A stretch of DNA of 64,000 nt from contig WHSZ01000010.1 in NCBI GenBank assembly GCA_009379845.1, positions 1 through 64,000 of the forward strand. The letters are read 5' to 3'. Source of the DNA: Pseudonocardiaceae bacterium. Lineage in GTDB: Bacteria > Actinomycetota > Actinomycetes > Mycobacteriales > Pseudonocardiaceae. Under the pieces are notes generated by a model. It did not search any database and was not told where the DNA came from. It saw only the letters and a list, made by a program, of their open reading frames with translations. Positions 37,682 to 46,422 of the stretch are shown piece after piece; the stretch's first letter is position 1, and every line of letters begins with the position of its first letter. The position numbers and the translations under genes were made by a program.

Positions 37682-38806
37682 TCACAGTTCCAGGGCGGCG
37701 AGCATCCCGCGCACCGAGTCGGACCAGGCGAATTCCTCCGCGCGGGTGCGCGCCGCGCCACGCCGTAGCGGTTCCGGTGCGGACAGCAACCGGGTGACGG
37801 CACCGGCGAAGGCGGGTGGCCGATCTTGCACCGCCGCGCCGCAGCCGGGGCGGACGATCTCGCGCAGCGCCGAGGACGCGGACACCACGACCGGTGTCCC
37901 GGAAGCGAGCGCCTCCAGCGCGGCTAACCCGAACGTCTCGTGCGGGCCAGGGGCGAGCGAGACATCCGCGCTGGCCAGCAGGGTGGCCACGTCGGTACGA
38001 GAACCGAGATATCCGAGGAAGGTCACCGGAAGCCCCGCGGCCCGCCGTTCGAGGGCGCGCCTGCGTGGCCCGTCGCCGGCGATCACCAGGCGCACCTTGT
38101 GGCCGGACTCGGACAGTTCGGCCAGCGTGTCCACGCTGCGCTCGACGTGCTTCTCGGGGGATATTCGTCCACAGTGGACTATCAGCGCATCGGCGCCGTC
38201 GGCCAGTTCGCCACGCAGCCCGCGATCCCGCCGTCCCGGGTCGAACGTGCCGAGGTCCACACCGAGCGGAACCTGCCGCACATTCGGCGCCGCGATCCGG
38301 TCGAACTCCTCGCGGGCGAAGGACGTCGTGCACACCACGGTGTCGTAATTGGCAGCCATCCGCCCATTGGCCATATCGGCCGCGCCGCGGGCGAACGTCT
38401 TCGGCAGCAGGAACTGCTCGAGCAACCGGTCCAGCCGCTCGTGGGAGATCACGATGCTCGGGATGCCACGACGGGCGGCCCACTGCCCCATTCCGCGCAG
38501 CGTCAACCGATCGGAGACCTCCAGCCGGTCCGGGCGCAGCACGTCCAGCAAGCCGCGCACCCGCAACGGATCCACCACCCGGTAACCGCCGGTGCCCGGG
38601 ATTCGCAGCGCCGGCAAGGTGATTCGCCGGACACCGTTGCCGAGCCGCTCATCGGCGTGCCGTTGCCCTGGCACCACCAGGCTGACCCGATGTCCACATG
38701 CGACGTATCCTTCGCCGAGATGGTGTAGCGCGGTACGTAGCCCCCCGGAACGTGGCCCGTAGAAGTTGGCCAGCTGCACGATGTGTTGGCTACGCGGCTC
38801 GTTCAT
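37682..38806 (-). CDS. GT4-type glycosyltransferase (PimB/MgtA-like mannosyltransferase)
   Basis: A 374-aa GT-B fold enzyme. The N-terminal glycine loop is FYGPRSGGLRTALHHLG. The C-terminal nucleotide-sugar domain contains HCGRISPEKHVERSVD, VIAGDGPRRRALE and SLAPGPHETFGLAALEALASGTPVV (EX7E motif). The family transfers sugars, usually mannose from GDP-mannose, to lipid acceptors such as phosphatidylinositol mannosides. It overlaps the downstream end of the second glycosyltransferase by 17 nt, so the two are co-translated. The exact acceptor is not known. Confidence 0.85.
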   Translation of the reverse strand: MNEPRSQHIVQLANFYGPRSGGLRTALHHLGEGYVACGHRVSLVVPGQRHADERLGNGVRRITLPALRIPGTGGYRVVDPLRVRGLLDVLRPDRLEVSDRLTLRGMGQWAARRGIPSIVISHERLDRLLEQFLLPKTFARGAADMANGRMAANYDTVVCTTSFAREEFDRIAAPNVRQVPLGVDLGTFDPGRRDRGLRGELADGADALIVHCGRISPEKHVERSVDTLAELSESGHKVRLVIAGDGPRRRALERRAAGLPVTFLGYLGSRTDVATLLASADVSLAPGPHETFGLAALEALASGTPVVVSASSALREIVRPGCGAAVQDRPPAFAGAVTRLLSAPEPLRRGAARTRAEEFAWSDSVRGMLAALEL

Positions 38807-39908
38807 CGGCTCGCATCACCGCTCGATAGTGCTCGACGAGTTCGGTGCAGATCGCCGGCCAGCTCCGTGCCGCGACGGCGTTTCGCCCAGCCCTTCCGAG
38901 CCGGGTCCGCAGCGCGGGATCGGCCAGCCGCGCCACCCGGTCCACCAGTGCCGCACCGAAGTCCGGCTCGCCGGCCGGCAGCAGGTAGCCGGTTTCGCCG
39001 TCCTCGACCAGATCCCTTGGTCCGCCGGAATCCGGTGCCAGCACGGGAATTCCGGACGCCATGGCTTCTTGCACGGTCTGGCAGAACGTCTCGTGCGATC
39101 CGGTGTGCACGAACACGTCCAGGCTGGCGTAGACCCTGGCCAGGTCGGCCCCGTAGCGGGGGCCGAGAAACACCGCGCCCGGCAGCCGTTCGGCCAGCCG
39201 GTCGCGCTGCGGGCCGTCTCCGGTGAGCACCAGCCGGACCCCTGGCTGGCCGTTCAGTGCGACGAGCCGCTCCAGCTGCTTCTCCGCGGCCAGCCTGCCA
39301 ACGTAGCCGACGAGCAGTTGCCCACCGGGCGCGAGTTCGGCCCGGAGCACGCGGTCGCGGTGCTCGTGGTGGAACCTGTGCACGTCCACTCCGCGTCCCC
39401 AGCGATACACCCTCGGCACGCCGTGCTCGGCGAGCGCGGCCGCCGCGGAGCTGGACGGGGCGAGCGTGCGGTCGGCGCGGGCGTGCAGCCGGCTGGTCCA
39501 CCGCCACGCCGCCCGGTAGCCAATTCCGAGGCCGTAGGAGCTGGCGAACCCGGCAACGTCCGTCTGGTAAACCGCGACGGTGGGCACGCCGAGCTGGCGA
39601 GCCGCGCGCAGCCCACCGGCGCCGACCACGAACGGCGAGGCGAGATGCACCACGTCCGGCGCGAAATCCGCCAGCGCGGTGGTCAGCTTTCGGGTGGGCA
39701 GGCCGATGGGCAGCGAGTTGACCACGGGCAGGTCCACCGCGGGCACCCTGATCACCTCGGCGCCGTGGTAGTCGGCCGGCCCGGTGCCCGGAGCGACCAC
39801 GAGCACCGCGTGGCCGGCGCCGGTCAGGTGCTCGACAACCCGGAGCACCGAATTGCTCACCCCGTTGACCTGGGGCAAGAAGCTCTCGGTGACGATCGCG
39901 ACGCGCAC
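38790..39908 (-). CDS. mgtA: GDP-mannose-dependent mannosyltransferase, MgtA-like
   Basis: A 372-aa GT4 enzyme. VRVAIVTESFLPQVNGVSNS at the start and DVVHLASPFVVGAGGLRAAR with GVPTVAVYQTDVAGFASSYG are close to the mycobacterial MgtA sequence (Rv0557), which mannosylates a glucuronosyl diacylglycerol-type lipid. The donor-binding EX7E motif is SHETFCQTVQEAMASGIPV. GTG 39908 aligns with mycobacterial starts; the open frame continues to 39992. It heads the four-gene set mgtA, glycosyltransferase, menG, menJ. Confidence 0.88.
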   Translation of the reverse strand: MRVAIVTESFLPQVNGVSNSVLRVVEHLTGAGHAVLVVAPGTGPADYHGAEVIRVPAVDLPVVNSLPIGLPTRKLTTALADFAPDVVHLASPFVVGAGGLRAARQLGVPTVAVYQTDVAGFASSYGLGIGYRAAWRWTSRLHARADRTLAPSSSAAAALAEHGVPRVYRWGRGVDVHRFHHEHRDRVLRAELAPGGQLLVGYVGRLAAEKQLERLVALNGQPGVRLVLTGDGPQRDRLAERLPGAVFLGPRYGADLARVYASLDVFVHTGSHETFCQTVQEAMASGIPVLAPDSGGPRDLVEDGETGYLLPAGEPDFGAALVDRVARLADPALRTRLGRAGRNAVAARSWPAICTELVEHYRAVMRADERAA

Positions 39909-40034
39909 GCCTTTAGAGGCTGTCACCGTGCGGCGCCACGCCATGGAGCACGGAGTGACGCGCGATCGAACACTGCCCGAACATTCCCGCACCCGCCACC
40001 CCGCCGATTTCGCCGACCCGCCGATCCCGCCGGT

Positions 40035-40136
40035 TTCCGCGTTTAGCGGGCTAACCGCGATCCTTAGGTATGCTCAGTACCGCGTTTAGCGGGCTAACCG
40101 CGGTAATCGGGGGCGAATGGGCCGGCATGTGGGTGA
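40035..40136. repeat. Palindrome pair (43-nt period) plus GCATGTGGGTGA motif
   Basis: Units start at 40035 (first copy slightly degenerate, TTCCGCG left edge) and 40078 (perfect, 40078-40105), exactly 43 nt apart. The spacer TCCTTAGGTATGCTCAG is the same as at 9690-9706. GAATGGGCCGGCATGTGGGT and the rest of the satellite motif follow at 40115-40136. Confidence 0.9.
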
Positions 40137-40180
40137 CTGCGAGCAGCATCGGCGTCGCCCGCGACAGCCCCACGCGAGTC

Positions 40181-40250
40181 GCGGCCCATCGCGGCCCATC
40201 GCGGCCCATCGCGGCCCATCGCGGCCCATCGCGGCCCATCGCGGCCCATC
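40181..40250. repeat. Perfect 10-bp tandem repeat, seven copies
   Basis: GCGGCCCATC is repeated seven times without error, followed by one degenerate unit GCCGCGGATC (40251-40260). The array is in the divergent gap about 100 bp before the inositol-phosphatase family gene. Such arrays can change copy number by slippage. Confidence 0.95.
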
Positions 40251-40351
40251 GCCGCGGATCGTGGCCGACAACCGCACATTGCGGCACTTATCAGCGGCTT
40301 GTCACCTCACGGCCGCGTTGCGGACACCGGCAGCGCGCAATCTAGAGCGGC

Positions 40352-41182
40352 ATGACCGTCTTGTCCTCACGTCCAGCCAAGCCCGTTGAGCCTGGTCTGC
40401 TATCGCGTGCACTCGAAGTGGCGGGGCGGTTGGCCAACGACGCCACGGACGTGATCACCGCGACCGCCGGCCGGGGCGCGCGGCCGGACGTGAAGGATTC
40501 CCCGTTCGACTGGGTCACCGACACCGATCGGACCCTCGAGCGGCACACCCGGCGGGTGCTGACCGCCGAGTTCTCCGGCATCCCCGTTGTCGGTGAGGAA
40601 TTCGGCGCGGACCTCGGTGCGGAGAACGCCGAGTACCGCTGGGTTGTCGATCCGGTCGACGGCACCGCGAACTACGTTGCCGGGGTGCCCTGGTGCGCGT
40701 ACAGCCTGGCGCTGGTGGACAACTCCGGCCCGGTGGTCGGTGTGGTCGCCGACCCGTACCGGGGGCAGATCTACGCGGCCGCGCGCGGTCGGGGCGCGCG
40801 GGCGAACGGCAACCCGGTGCGGTTGACCGACCGCACCAGCACCGCGGGCACGATCGTGTGCACCGAACTGGCGCGCGGCGGCCCGTGGCCGGGGATGGGC
40901 GGGTTCATCCAACGCGCCGCGCAGGCGCACACCGGGGTGCGGGTGCTGGGTTCGGCGGCGCTGTCCATCGCGCAGGTGGCGCTCGGGCACGTGACCGCCG
41001 CGGTGCTGCACAGCTACCACGAATGGGACGTGGCGGGCGCGATGTCGCTGGCGATCGAGTCGGGTGCGGTGGTGCTGGATCGGCGTGGCTCGGACACGGC
41101 CCTGCCAACCGACGGGTTGCTGGTCGCCGCGCCGGGCGTGGCGGAAGAGGTGCTCGGCTGGTGGCAGGAAGCGGAATGTTGA
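40352..41182 (+). CDS. Inositol monophosphatase family protein
   Basis: A 276-aa Mg2+-dependent phosphatase of the IMPase/HisN/FBPase superfamily. Metal ligands are seen in VVGEEFGAD, VDPVDGTANYVAGVPW and HSYHEWDVAGAMSLAIESG. The substrate may be inositol phosphate (needed for phosphatidylinositol lipids), histidinol phosphate or another sugar phosphate; the sequence alone does not decide. It is divergent from the mannosyltransferase genes, which fits an inositol-lipid role. Confidence 0.88.
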   Translation: MTVLSSRPAKPVEPGLLSRALEVAGRLANDATDVITATAGRGARPDVKDSPFDWVTDTDRTLERHTRRVLTAEFSGIPVVGEEFGADLGAENAEYRWVVDPVDGTANYVAGVPWCAYSLALVDNSGPVVGVVADPYRGQIYAAARGRGARANGNPVRLTDRTSTAGTIVCTELARGGPWPGMGGFIQRAAQAHTGVRVLGSAALSIAQVALGHVTAAVLHSYHEWDVAGAMSLAIESGAVVLDRRGSDTALPTDGLLVAAPGVAEEVLGWWQEAEC

Positions 41183-41233
41183 ACGGCTCCCACCCGGGGA
41201 TCGTGGCGGAATGCGGGTATGACTCGGGTATGG

Positions 41234-41698
41234 CTACCGCTGAGGCGGCTTGCGGAACAGCGGCCCGGACCGGCGCAGCCACCACAGTGCCGGGCCAACG
41301 ACCACCCAGGTGACGAACAGGGTGCTGCCGAGCGGCAGCAGCGTCATCGACATGTTCCGGCCCGCGACCCGCACCGTGTCCGGGTCCTGCCGGTCGTACT
41401 CCACCCGCACGACCTGGCCCTTCGCCAACCCACCCGGATACAGCACGCCGTTCTGCGGGATGTGCACCATCTCGTCCGGGGTCTCGAACCGGATCACCGT
41501 ACGGTCGAACGCCACGGACACCACCTCGGCGTTGGCGAACCCGGTTCGCGCGCCGATCGACCGGTCGTTGCTCCATGCCGCGAACACCAGCGTGATGCAC
41601 AGGAAGCTGATCGTGCTCGCCACCACGAGCAACGCGATGGCCAGGGCCCGCCGGCCCCGGCCACCCGCCACCTTCTCGCGCACCTTCACAACGACCAC
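41234..41698 (-). CDS. DUF3592-type membrane protein
   Basis: A protein of about 154 aa with an N-terminal membrane helix (LAIALLVVASTISFLCITLVF), a soluble beta-rich segment (NAEVVSVAFDRTVIRFETPDE and GLAKGQVVRVEYDRQDPDTVRVAG, typical of DUF3592) and a C-terminal helix (GSTLFVTWVVVGPALWWL). Function unknown. The GTG at 41698 lies 19 nt after the M1 peptidase stop and the genes are probably co-transcribed; another GTG a few codons in is possible. The long open frame upstream overlaps the peptidase gene and is not coding. Confidence 0.78.
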   Translation of the reverse strand: MVVVKVREKVAGGRGRRALAIALLVVASTISFLCITLVFAAWSNDRSIGARTGFANAEVVSVAFDRTVIRFETPDEMVHIPQNGVLYPGGLAKGQVVRVEYDRQDPDTVRVAGRNMSMTLLPLGSTLFVTWVVVGPALWWLRRSGPLFRKPPQR

Positions 41699-41717
41699 TC
41701 GTGCAGCATAAACGCGG

Positions 41718-43217
41718 TCAGCGGCCGCGCAGCTCCCGGTGCGTCGCGGCGATCTTGGGGTACGACTCCGGCTCGGCCTGTGCGCGGTACGCGGCCGCCG
41801 CGCCGTTCGGTCCGGTCGCCGGTTTGCCCTTGGTGAACAGCCAGGTGTCGAACAGCGAGTCCAGCGAGGTGCCGGAGATCCGCTCGGCCAGCGCGACGAA
41901 ATCCTTTGTCGTGCCGGTGCCGCCGCTACGTTCGGCGAGCCAAGTGCGCAGGATCTCGAAGAACGCCGCATCGCCGACCTCGGTGCGCAGCGCCTGGACG
42001 GTCAGCGCGGCCCGGTCGTACACCGCGGGATGGAACTGGTTCTCCGGCCCGGGATCGCCGGGCAGCACCTGCCAGAACTCGTCGTCGGCCGGATACGAGT
42101 CGTAGACGTACTGGGCAAGCTCCTTGGGTGTGCCTTCGCCGAGGTAATCCGACCAGAGGTACTCGGCGTAGCTGGCGAAGCCCTCGTTCAACCAGATGTC
42201 CCGCCAGCCCCCGACGGACACCGAGTCGCCGAACCACTGATGCGCCACCTCGTGCGCGACCACGTAGGTGTTCGAAGTGCCGCGGGCGAAAAACACTTCG
42301 TCGTACGCGGAGCGGGTCTGGTTCTCCAGCGCGAAGCCGATGTCAGGGGTGACCACGCCGCCGTGCGCTTCGAAGGGATACGGCCCGAAGTCCTTGGCCA
42401 GCACCTCGGCAACTTCGGGACTACGTTCCACGCTGGCCTTCGCCGCCTGCGAGTTCGCCGGATCGAGCCGGTTCGAGTACGCCGTGACGAACGGCTGCCC
42501 ACCAGGCGTCCGCGCATCGCGGATCTCGAAGTCGCCGACCGCCAGCAGCGTCAGGTAAGTGGCCTGCGGGTGAATGCTGCGCCAGTTCCACCGCGTCCAG
42601 CCGGGGCGCTGCTTGGTCTTGCCCACCAGGGTGCCGTTGGACAGCGCGGACACCTCGTCCGGAACCTCGGCCGAGACATCGTGGGTGGCCTTGTCCAGCG
42701 GGTGATCGTTGCTCGGGTACCACCATTCGGCGATGTCCGGCTGGTCAACGGCCAGCGCCCCGTCCGGAGTCTTCTTCCACGCGGTGAACCCGTCAACATC
42801 GACGTTGGACGGCACGTCGGCGTAACGCACCACCACCGTGATCGGCTGCCCCTTAGCCAAAGGCTTCGCCGGGGTCACCTTCAACTCGGTCGGTGCCTGC
42901 TTGCTGAATTCCGCCGGTGCGTTGTTCACCCGCACGGACGTGGTGCGCAGCGCGAAGTCCAGGTTGAAGCTGGAGAGCTCCTGCGTCGTGGTGGCCAGAA
43001 TGGTGGTGGTGCCGGACAGCTTGTCGCCGCCCGGCTGGTAGGTCAGCCGGATGTCGTAGTGCCCGACGTCGTAGCCGCCGTTGCCGGCATCCGGGTAGTA
43101 CGGGTCGCCGATGCCGGGGGCGCCGGGTTCCGGCGCCGCGCTGGCGGCCGTGCTGAGCAGTACTGTCGCGAGGCCGGTAGCCATCGCTGACAGCGCCGCT
43201 CGTGATCGCAGACGCAT
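41718..43217 (-). CDS. Secreted M1 family metallopeptidase
   Basis: A 499-aa protein with a signal peptide (AALSAMATGLATVLLSTAASAA). The zinc site is VVAHEVAHQWFGDSVSVGGW (HEXXH) with the third ligand in WLNEGFASYAEYLW. FALENQTRSAYDE corresponds to the GAMEN substrate-binding region of M1 aminopeptidases, here altered to FALEN. The N-terminal beta domain (HYDIRLTYQPGGDKLSGT) is typical. It probably trims peptides outside the cell. ATG 43217 is chosen for the signal peptide over the open frame to 43289. Confidence 0.93.
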   Translation of the reverse strand: MRLRSRAALSAMATGLATVLLSTAASAAPEPGAPGIGDPYYPDAGNGGYDVGHYDIRLTYQPGGDKLSGTTTILATTTQELSSFNLDFALRTTSVRVNNAPAEFSKQAPTELKVTPAKPLAKGQPITVVVRYADVPSNVDVDGFTAWKKTPDGALAVDQPDIAEWWYPSNDHPLDKATHDVSAEVPDEVSALSNGTLVGKTKQRPGWTRWNWRSIHPQATYLTLLAVGDFEIRDARTPGGQPFVTAYSNRLDPANSQAAKASVERSPEVAEVLAKDFGPYPFEAHGGVVTPDIGFALENQTRSAYDEVFFARGTSNTYVVAHEVAHQWFGDSVSVGGWRDIWLNEGFASYAEYLWSDYLGEGTPKELAQYVYDSYPADDEFWQVLPGDPGPENQFHPAVYDRAALTVQALRTEVGDAAFFEILRTWLAERSGGTGTTKDFVALAERISGTSLDSLFDTWLFTKGKPATGPNGAAAAYRAQAEPESYPKIAATHRELRGR

Positions 43218-43316
43218 GGTTTCCTCCCAGTTAAGTCCTGAGAAACTTAGCCAGCAGGTGCGAGGCGCGCTACCCACTTCCCGTCCCACGGCTGCGCCGT
43301 TAGCCCGCGCGGCGCG

Positions 43317-45077
43317 TCATTCCGGACGCAGGGCGGCGTTCGCCACGCCCGCGTGCAGGCGGCCGTGCAGCTCCGGCAGCCGGGCCCGGTCCGCCCGTAC
43401 CTCAACCACGCGCAATCCCGGCCTCGGCCGTAGTGCCGCTCGCAGCGATTCCGCGTCCCGCACCAGTTCGTGCGCCACCCGGTACCCCGCACACACCGCG
43501 GCCAGGTCCACCCCGTGCGATGTGCCGAACAGCCGCTCGAAGCCAGCCGCGTGCTCCGGCGCGCCCTGCTCGAGCAGCGTGAAGATCCCGCCGCCCTCGT
43601 CGTTGAGCACGACCACGGTCAGATCGGGCCGCGTCTCGTCCGGCCCGACCAGCAAACCGCCCACGTCGTGCAGGAACGTCAGATCGCCGAGCAGCGCGTA
43701 CGCCGGCACCCTCGCGGCCACGCCGAGCGCGGCACCGGCCGCGGTGGACACGCAGCCGTCGATTCCGGCCAGTCCCCGATTCGCCAGCACCGTGATGTCG
43801 CTCCGGCGCGGCGCGGCCAGATCCACATCGCGAACCGGGTTGGACGAGCCGAGAAACAGCAGCGCGCCGCCCGGCAGGGCTTCGAGCAGCTCGCGCGCCA
43901 CGTGCAGGCCGGTCGGCCACGCCTCGGCGTCCAGCACATGCCGCAGTGCCTCGCCGGCCGCCGTGTCCGCCCGTCGCCACGCCGCAGTCCACTCCGGATC
44001 GAGGTAGGCGTCAAGCGTGCCCCGCTTCTCCAGCCAGTGAACCGCTTCCACGCTCAGCCACGGCGTGACCGAGCTGGCCAGATACTGCGGATCGGCCCAG
44101 TCGCGCTGCCCGCTGACCACGTGCACCTCGCCCGCCTGCCGCAGCAGCCGTTGCACGCCACGGGACAGCGTCGGCCGCCCCAGCACGATCACCGCATCCG
44201 GGCGCAGCCGCGCAGGCAACCCGTCGGCCGCGGCGTTCAGCAGCAGCGTGCCGTGTCGAAGCTCGGCACCCGGCGCGAACGCGGGCGGTTCGACGAGCAA
44301 CGGCCAGCCGAGCCGGCGGGCCACCTCGCCGGCTTCCGAGGCGAGCCGCCCCGGCGAGTCCCCGACCAGCAGCAGCGTTCGGGCACCGACGGTGGCGAGC
44401 AGTTCCGCGCCGGCCGTGGAATCCGATGTGGACACCGGGTCGACGTCCGTCCACACGGCACCGTCCGGGCGCCCGTCCAGTGACTCGGGCCAGTCGCCGG
44501 CGTCGTCCGGCACAAGTGGTTCACGGAACGGCACGTTGATGTGGACGGGCGCGCCACGGCCGGCAAGCGCCCGGCAAATCAGGCCGCGCCAGACCGCGTT
44601 CTGGCCGGTGCGGTGCTCGGCGACCGGAACGTCTGTGGTGCGTACCAGTGGCGCGAAGATGTCGTGCTGGACGGTCGTCTGGTTGGCGCCGGTGCCGATC
44701 AGCTCGGGCGGGCGGTCCGCGGACAGCACGATCAGCGGTTCGCCAGCGTGGTGAGCCTCGAGCAGCGCGGGATGCAGGTTCGCCACCGCGGTGCCGGATG
44801 TGCACACCACGGCCGCGAGGCCACGCCGATCGCCCCAACCGTCGGACAGTCCCATCGCCTTCGAGAGGCCCAGCGCCTTCGAGAGGCCCAGCGCGAGGAA
44901 GCCGGCGCTGCGCTCATCGATTCGCACGTGCAACCGCAGGCGCCCGTCCTGCTCCGCGTGCTGCAGGGCGTAGGACAGTGGCGCGTTGCGCGAACCGGGG
45001 CAGCACACCACGTGCCGCACGCCGCACCGAACGAGCTCGTCCACGAGCACGCGCGCGGCGGCGGTCGACGGATTCAC
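43317..45077 (-). CDS. menD: MenD: 2-succinyl-5-enolpyruvyl-6-hydroxy-3-cyclohexene-1-carboxylate synthase
   Basis: A 586-aa thiamine diphosphate enzyme. Seen: CPGSRNAPLSYAL and IDERSAGFLALGLSK at the N-terminus, VVCTSGTAVANLHPALLEA, SADRPPELIGTGANQTT and VLNDEGGGIFTLLEQG in the cofactor domain. It joins isochorismate and 2-oxoglutarate in menaquinone synthesis. An in-frame 18-bp tandem duplication (44856-44891) expands the loop after FLALGLSKA to read LGLSKA twice. It is transcribed away from menA. Confidence 0.95.
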   Translation of the reverse strand: MNPSTAAARVLVDELVRCGVRHVVCCPGSRNAPLSYALQHAEQDGRLRLHVRIDERSAGFLALGLSKALGLSKAMGLSDGWGDRRGLAAVVCTSGTAVANLHPALLEAHHAGEPLIVLSADRPPELIGTGANQTTVQHDIFAPLVRTTDVPVAEHRTGQNAVWRGLICRALAGRGAPVHINVPFREPLVPDDAGDWPESLDGRPDGAVWTDVDPVSTSDSTAGAELLATVGARTLLLVGDSPGRLASEAGEVARRLGWPLLVEPPAFAPGAELRHGTLLLNAAADGLPARLRPDAVIVLGRPTLSRGVQRLLRQAGEVHVVSGQRDWADPQYLASSVTPWLSVEAVHWLEKRGTLDAYLDPEWTAAWRRADTAAGEALRHVLDAEAWPTGLHVARELLEALPGGALLFLGSSNPVRDVDLAAPRRSDITVLANRGLAGIDGCVSTAAGAALGVAARVPAYALLGDLTFLHDVGGLLVGPDETRPDLTVVVLNDEGGGIFTLLEQGAPEHAAGFERLFGTSHGVDLAAVCAGYRVAHELVRDAESLRAALRPRPGLRVVEVRADRARLPELHGRLHAGVANAALRPE

Positions 45078-45252
45078 CGGCCGTCACCGCCCGCTGCTAT
45101 CGGCTCCACACCCGCCATCCTCCCAAACACCGTCGCGGCCAGGCTCACCTCGAAAGGTCGACGGTTATCGAGACCACACGGGTGTTGGTTGACAGGTGAT
45201 CCGCATTCGTTCTTTCCTCTATACGAACACGCGCCCGCGAAGGGAGCAGACC

Positions 45253-45396
45253 ATGCCCGCGGCCCGCAGGCGACGCCGAAGGTTCGCCATCGCGTTACCG
45301 ATCATCGTGGCTGTCGCGTTCGGGTTCGGTGCACCAAGCTCGGAGGCCGTCACAACACCCAGCACGACGCTGGCGAGCGGCACGCTCACCTGGTGA
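45253..45396 (+). CDS. Small exported peptide (47 aa), unrecognised
   Basis: ATG 45253 follows GGGAG with good spacing. The sequence has six consecutive arginines, then a hydrophobic core (FAIALPIIVAVAFGFGA) and a short Thr/Ser-rich end (VTTPSTTLASGTLTW), so it looks like a signal peptide with a tiny mature part. It lies between the divergent menD and menA. No family was recognised and the gene may be spurious; the longer frame from 45196 is less likely. Confidence 0.45.
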   Translation: MPAARRRRRRFAIALPIIVAVAFGFGAPSSEAVTTPSTTLASGTLTW

Positions 45397-45437
45397 CCGC
45401 TGCGAGCACGCCGACTCCGGGATAGCAGGATGTCGGG

Positions 45438-46310
45438 GTGGCCGAAATCGCGCAGTGGATCGAAGGGGCCCGGCCCCGCACGTTGCCCAATGCCGTCGCG
45501 CCGGTACTGGCCGGTGCGGGCGCGGCGGCCGGGCTCGAGGCGTTCTCCTGGTGGCGCTCCGCACTGGCGCTACTCGTCGCGCTCGCGCTGATCGTCGGGG
45601 TGAACTTCGCGAACGACTATTCCGACGGCGTGCGCGGCACGGACGCCGACCGGGTTGGCCCGCTGCGGCTGGTCGGCTCCGGGCTGGTGCGGCCGAAACG
45701 GGTGCTGGCCGCCGCGTTCACGAGCTTCGGGGTCGCCGCTCTCGCCGGGCTGGTGCTGATCGCGGCCAGCGGGCACTGGTGGCTGCTGGCGATCGGCGCG
45801 GTGTGCATCGCGGGCGCCTGGTTCTACACCGGTGGTTCGCGCCCGTACGGTTACTCGGGTTTCGGCGAGATCGCGGTGTTCTGCTTCTTCGGGCTGGTCG
45901 CCGTGCTCGGCACGCAGTACGTGCACGCGGGGCGGGTGAGCTGGCTCGGGGTACTCGCCGCGGTGGCGGTCGGCTCGTTCTCCTCGGCGGTGCTGGTGGC
46001 GAACAACCTGCGTGACGTGCCAACGGACACCGCGTCCGGCAAGCGCACGTTGGCCGTATGGCTCGGCGAGTCACGCACCCGGGTGCTCTACACCGGCCTT
46101 GTCGTGCTGCCACACGTGCTGACGCTGGTCGCGGCCTGGTCGAACCCGTGGCTGCTGGTCGCCTTGCTTTCCGTGCTGCTGGCCGCACCCGCGGTGCGCA
46201 CCGTGCTTGGTCGGGCGCGCGGTCTCGCGCTGATCCCCGTGCTCCGCGATACCGGGCTGGCGATGCTGCTGTGGGCCGCGATCAGCGGGCTCGCCCTGGC
46301 CTTCGGCTGA
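45438..46310 (+). CDS. menA: 1,4-dihydroxy-2-naphthoate octaprenyltransferase
   Basis: A 290-aa integral membrane prenyltransferase with about nine helices. The first Asp-rich motif is [15 protein letters not shown] and the second lies in [19 protein letters not shown]. The N-terminus [19 protein letters not shown] is typical. It attaches the polyprenyl chain to DHNA to form demethylmenaquinone, the substrate of MenG. GTG 45438 is used as start. It lies downstream of the small peptide gene and before an enoyl-CoA hydratase gene. Confidence 0.95.
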   Translation: MAEIAQWIEGARPRTLPNAVAPVLAGAGAAAGLEAFSWWRSALALLVALALIVGVNFANDYSDGVRGTDADRVGPLRLVGSGLVRPKRVLAAAFTSFGVAALAGLVLIAASGHWWLLAIGAVCIAGAWFYTGGSRPYGYSGFGEIAVFCFFGLVAVLGTQYVHAGRVSWLGVLAAVAVGSFSSAVLVANNLRDVPTDTASGKRTLAVWLGESRTRVLYTGLVVLPHVLTLVAAWSNPWLLVALLSVLLAAPAVRTVLGRARGLALIPVLRDTGLAMLLWAAISGLALAFG

Positions 46311-46422
46311 GCGCCGAGCCCTGCCCGAGCGGCCGGGTTCAGCACGCTTACCACGCGCGCCGGCCTGCCCCGGTTGGGTGGATTCGACACATGCGGTAAG
46401 AACCGCACGAGGAGGTCGGCCC

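Larger units (their letters stand above)
39909..40351. other. Gene-free 443-bp gap between mgtA and the inositol-phosphatase family gene
   Basis: Divergent genes flank this gap. It carries a palindrome pair (40035-40105), a GCATGTGGGTGA motif (40125-40136) and a perfect 10-bp tandem repeat (40181-40250). No credible protein is encoded; short open frames across the tandem repeat are low-complexity. Promoters for both flanking genes should lie here, but no clear -10/-35 pair was recognised. Confidence 0.7.

Noticed and set aside
40181..40250. Tandem repeat as plasmid-type iterons or origin
   Set aside because: No replication protein gene, DnaA boxes or AT-rich segment nearby.
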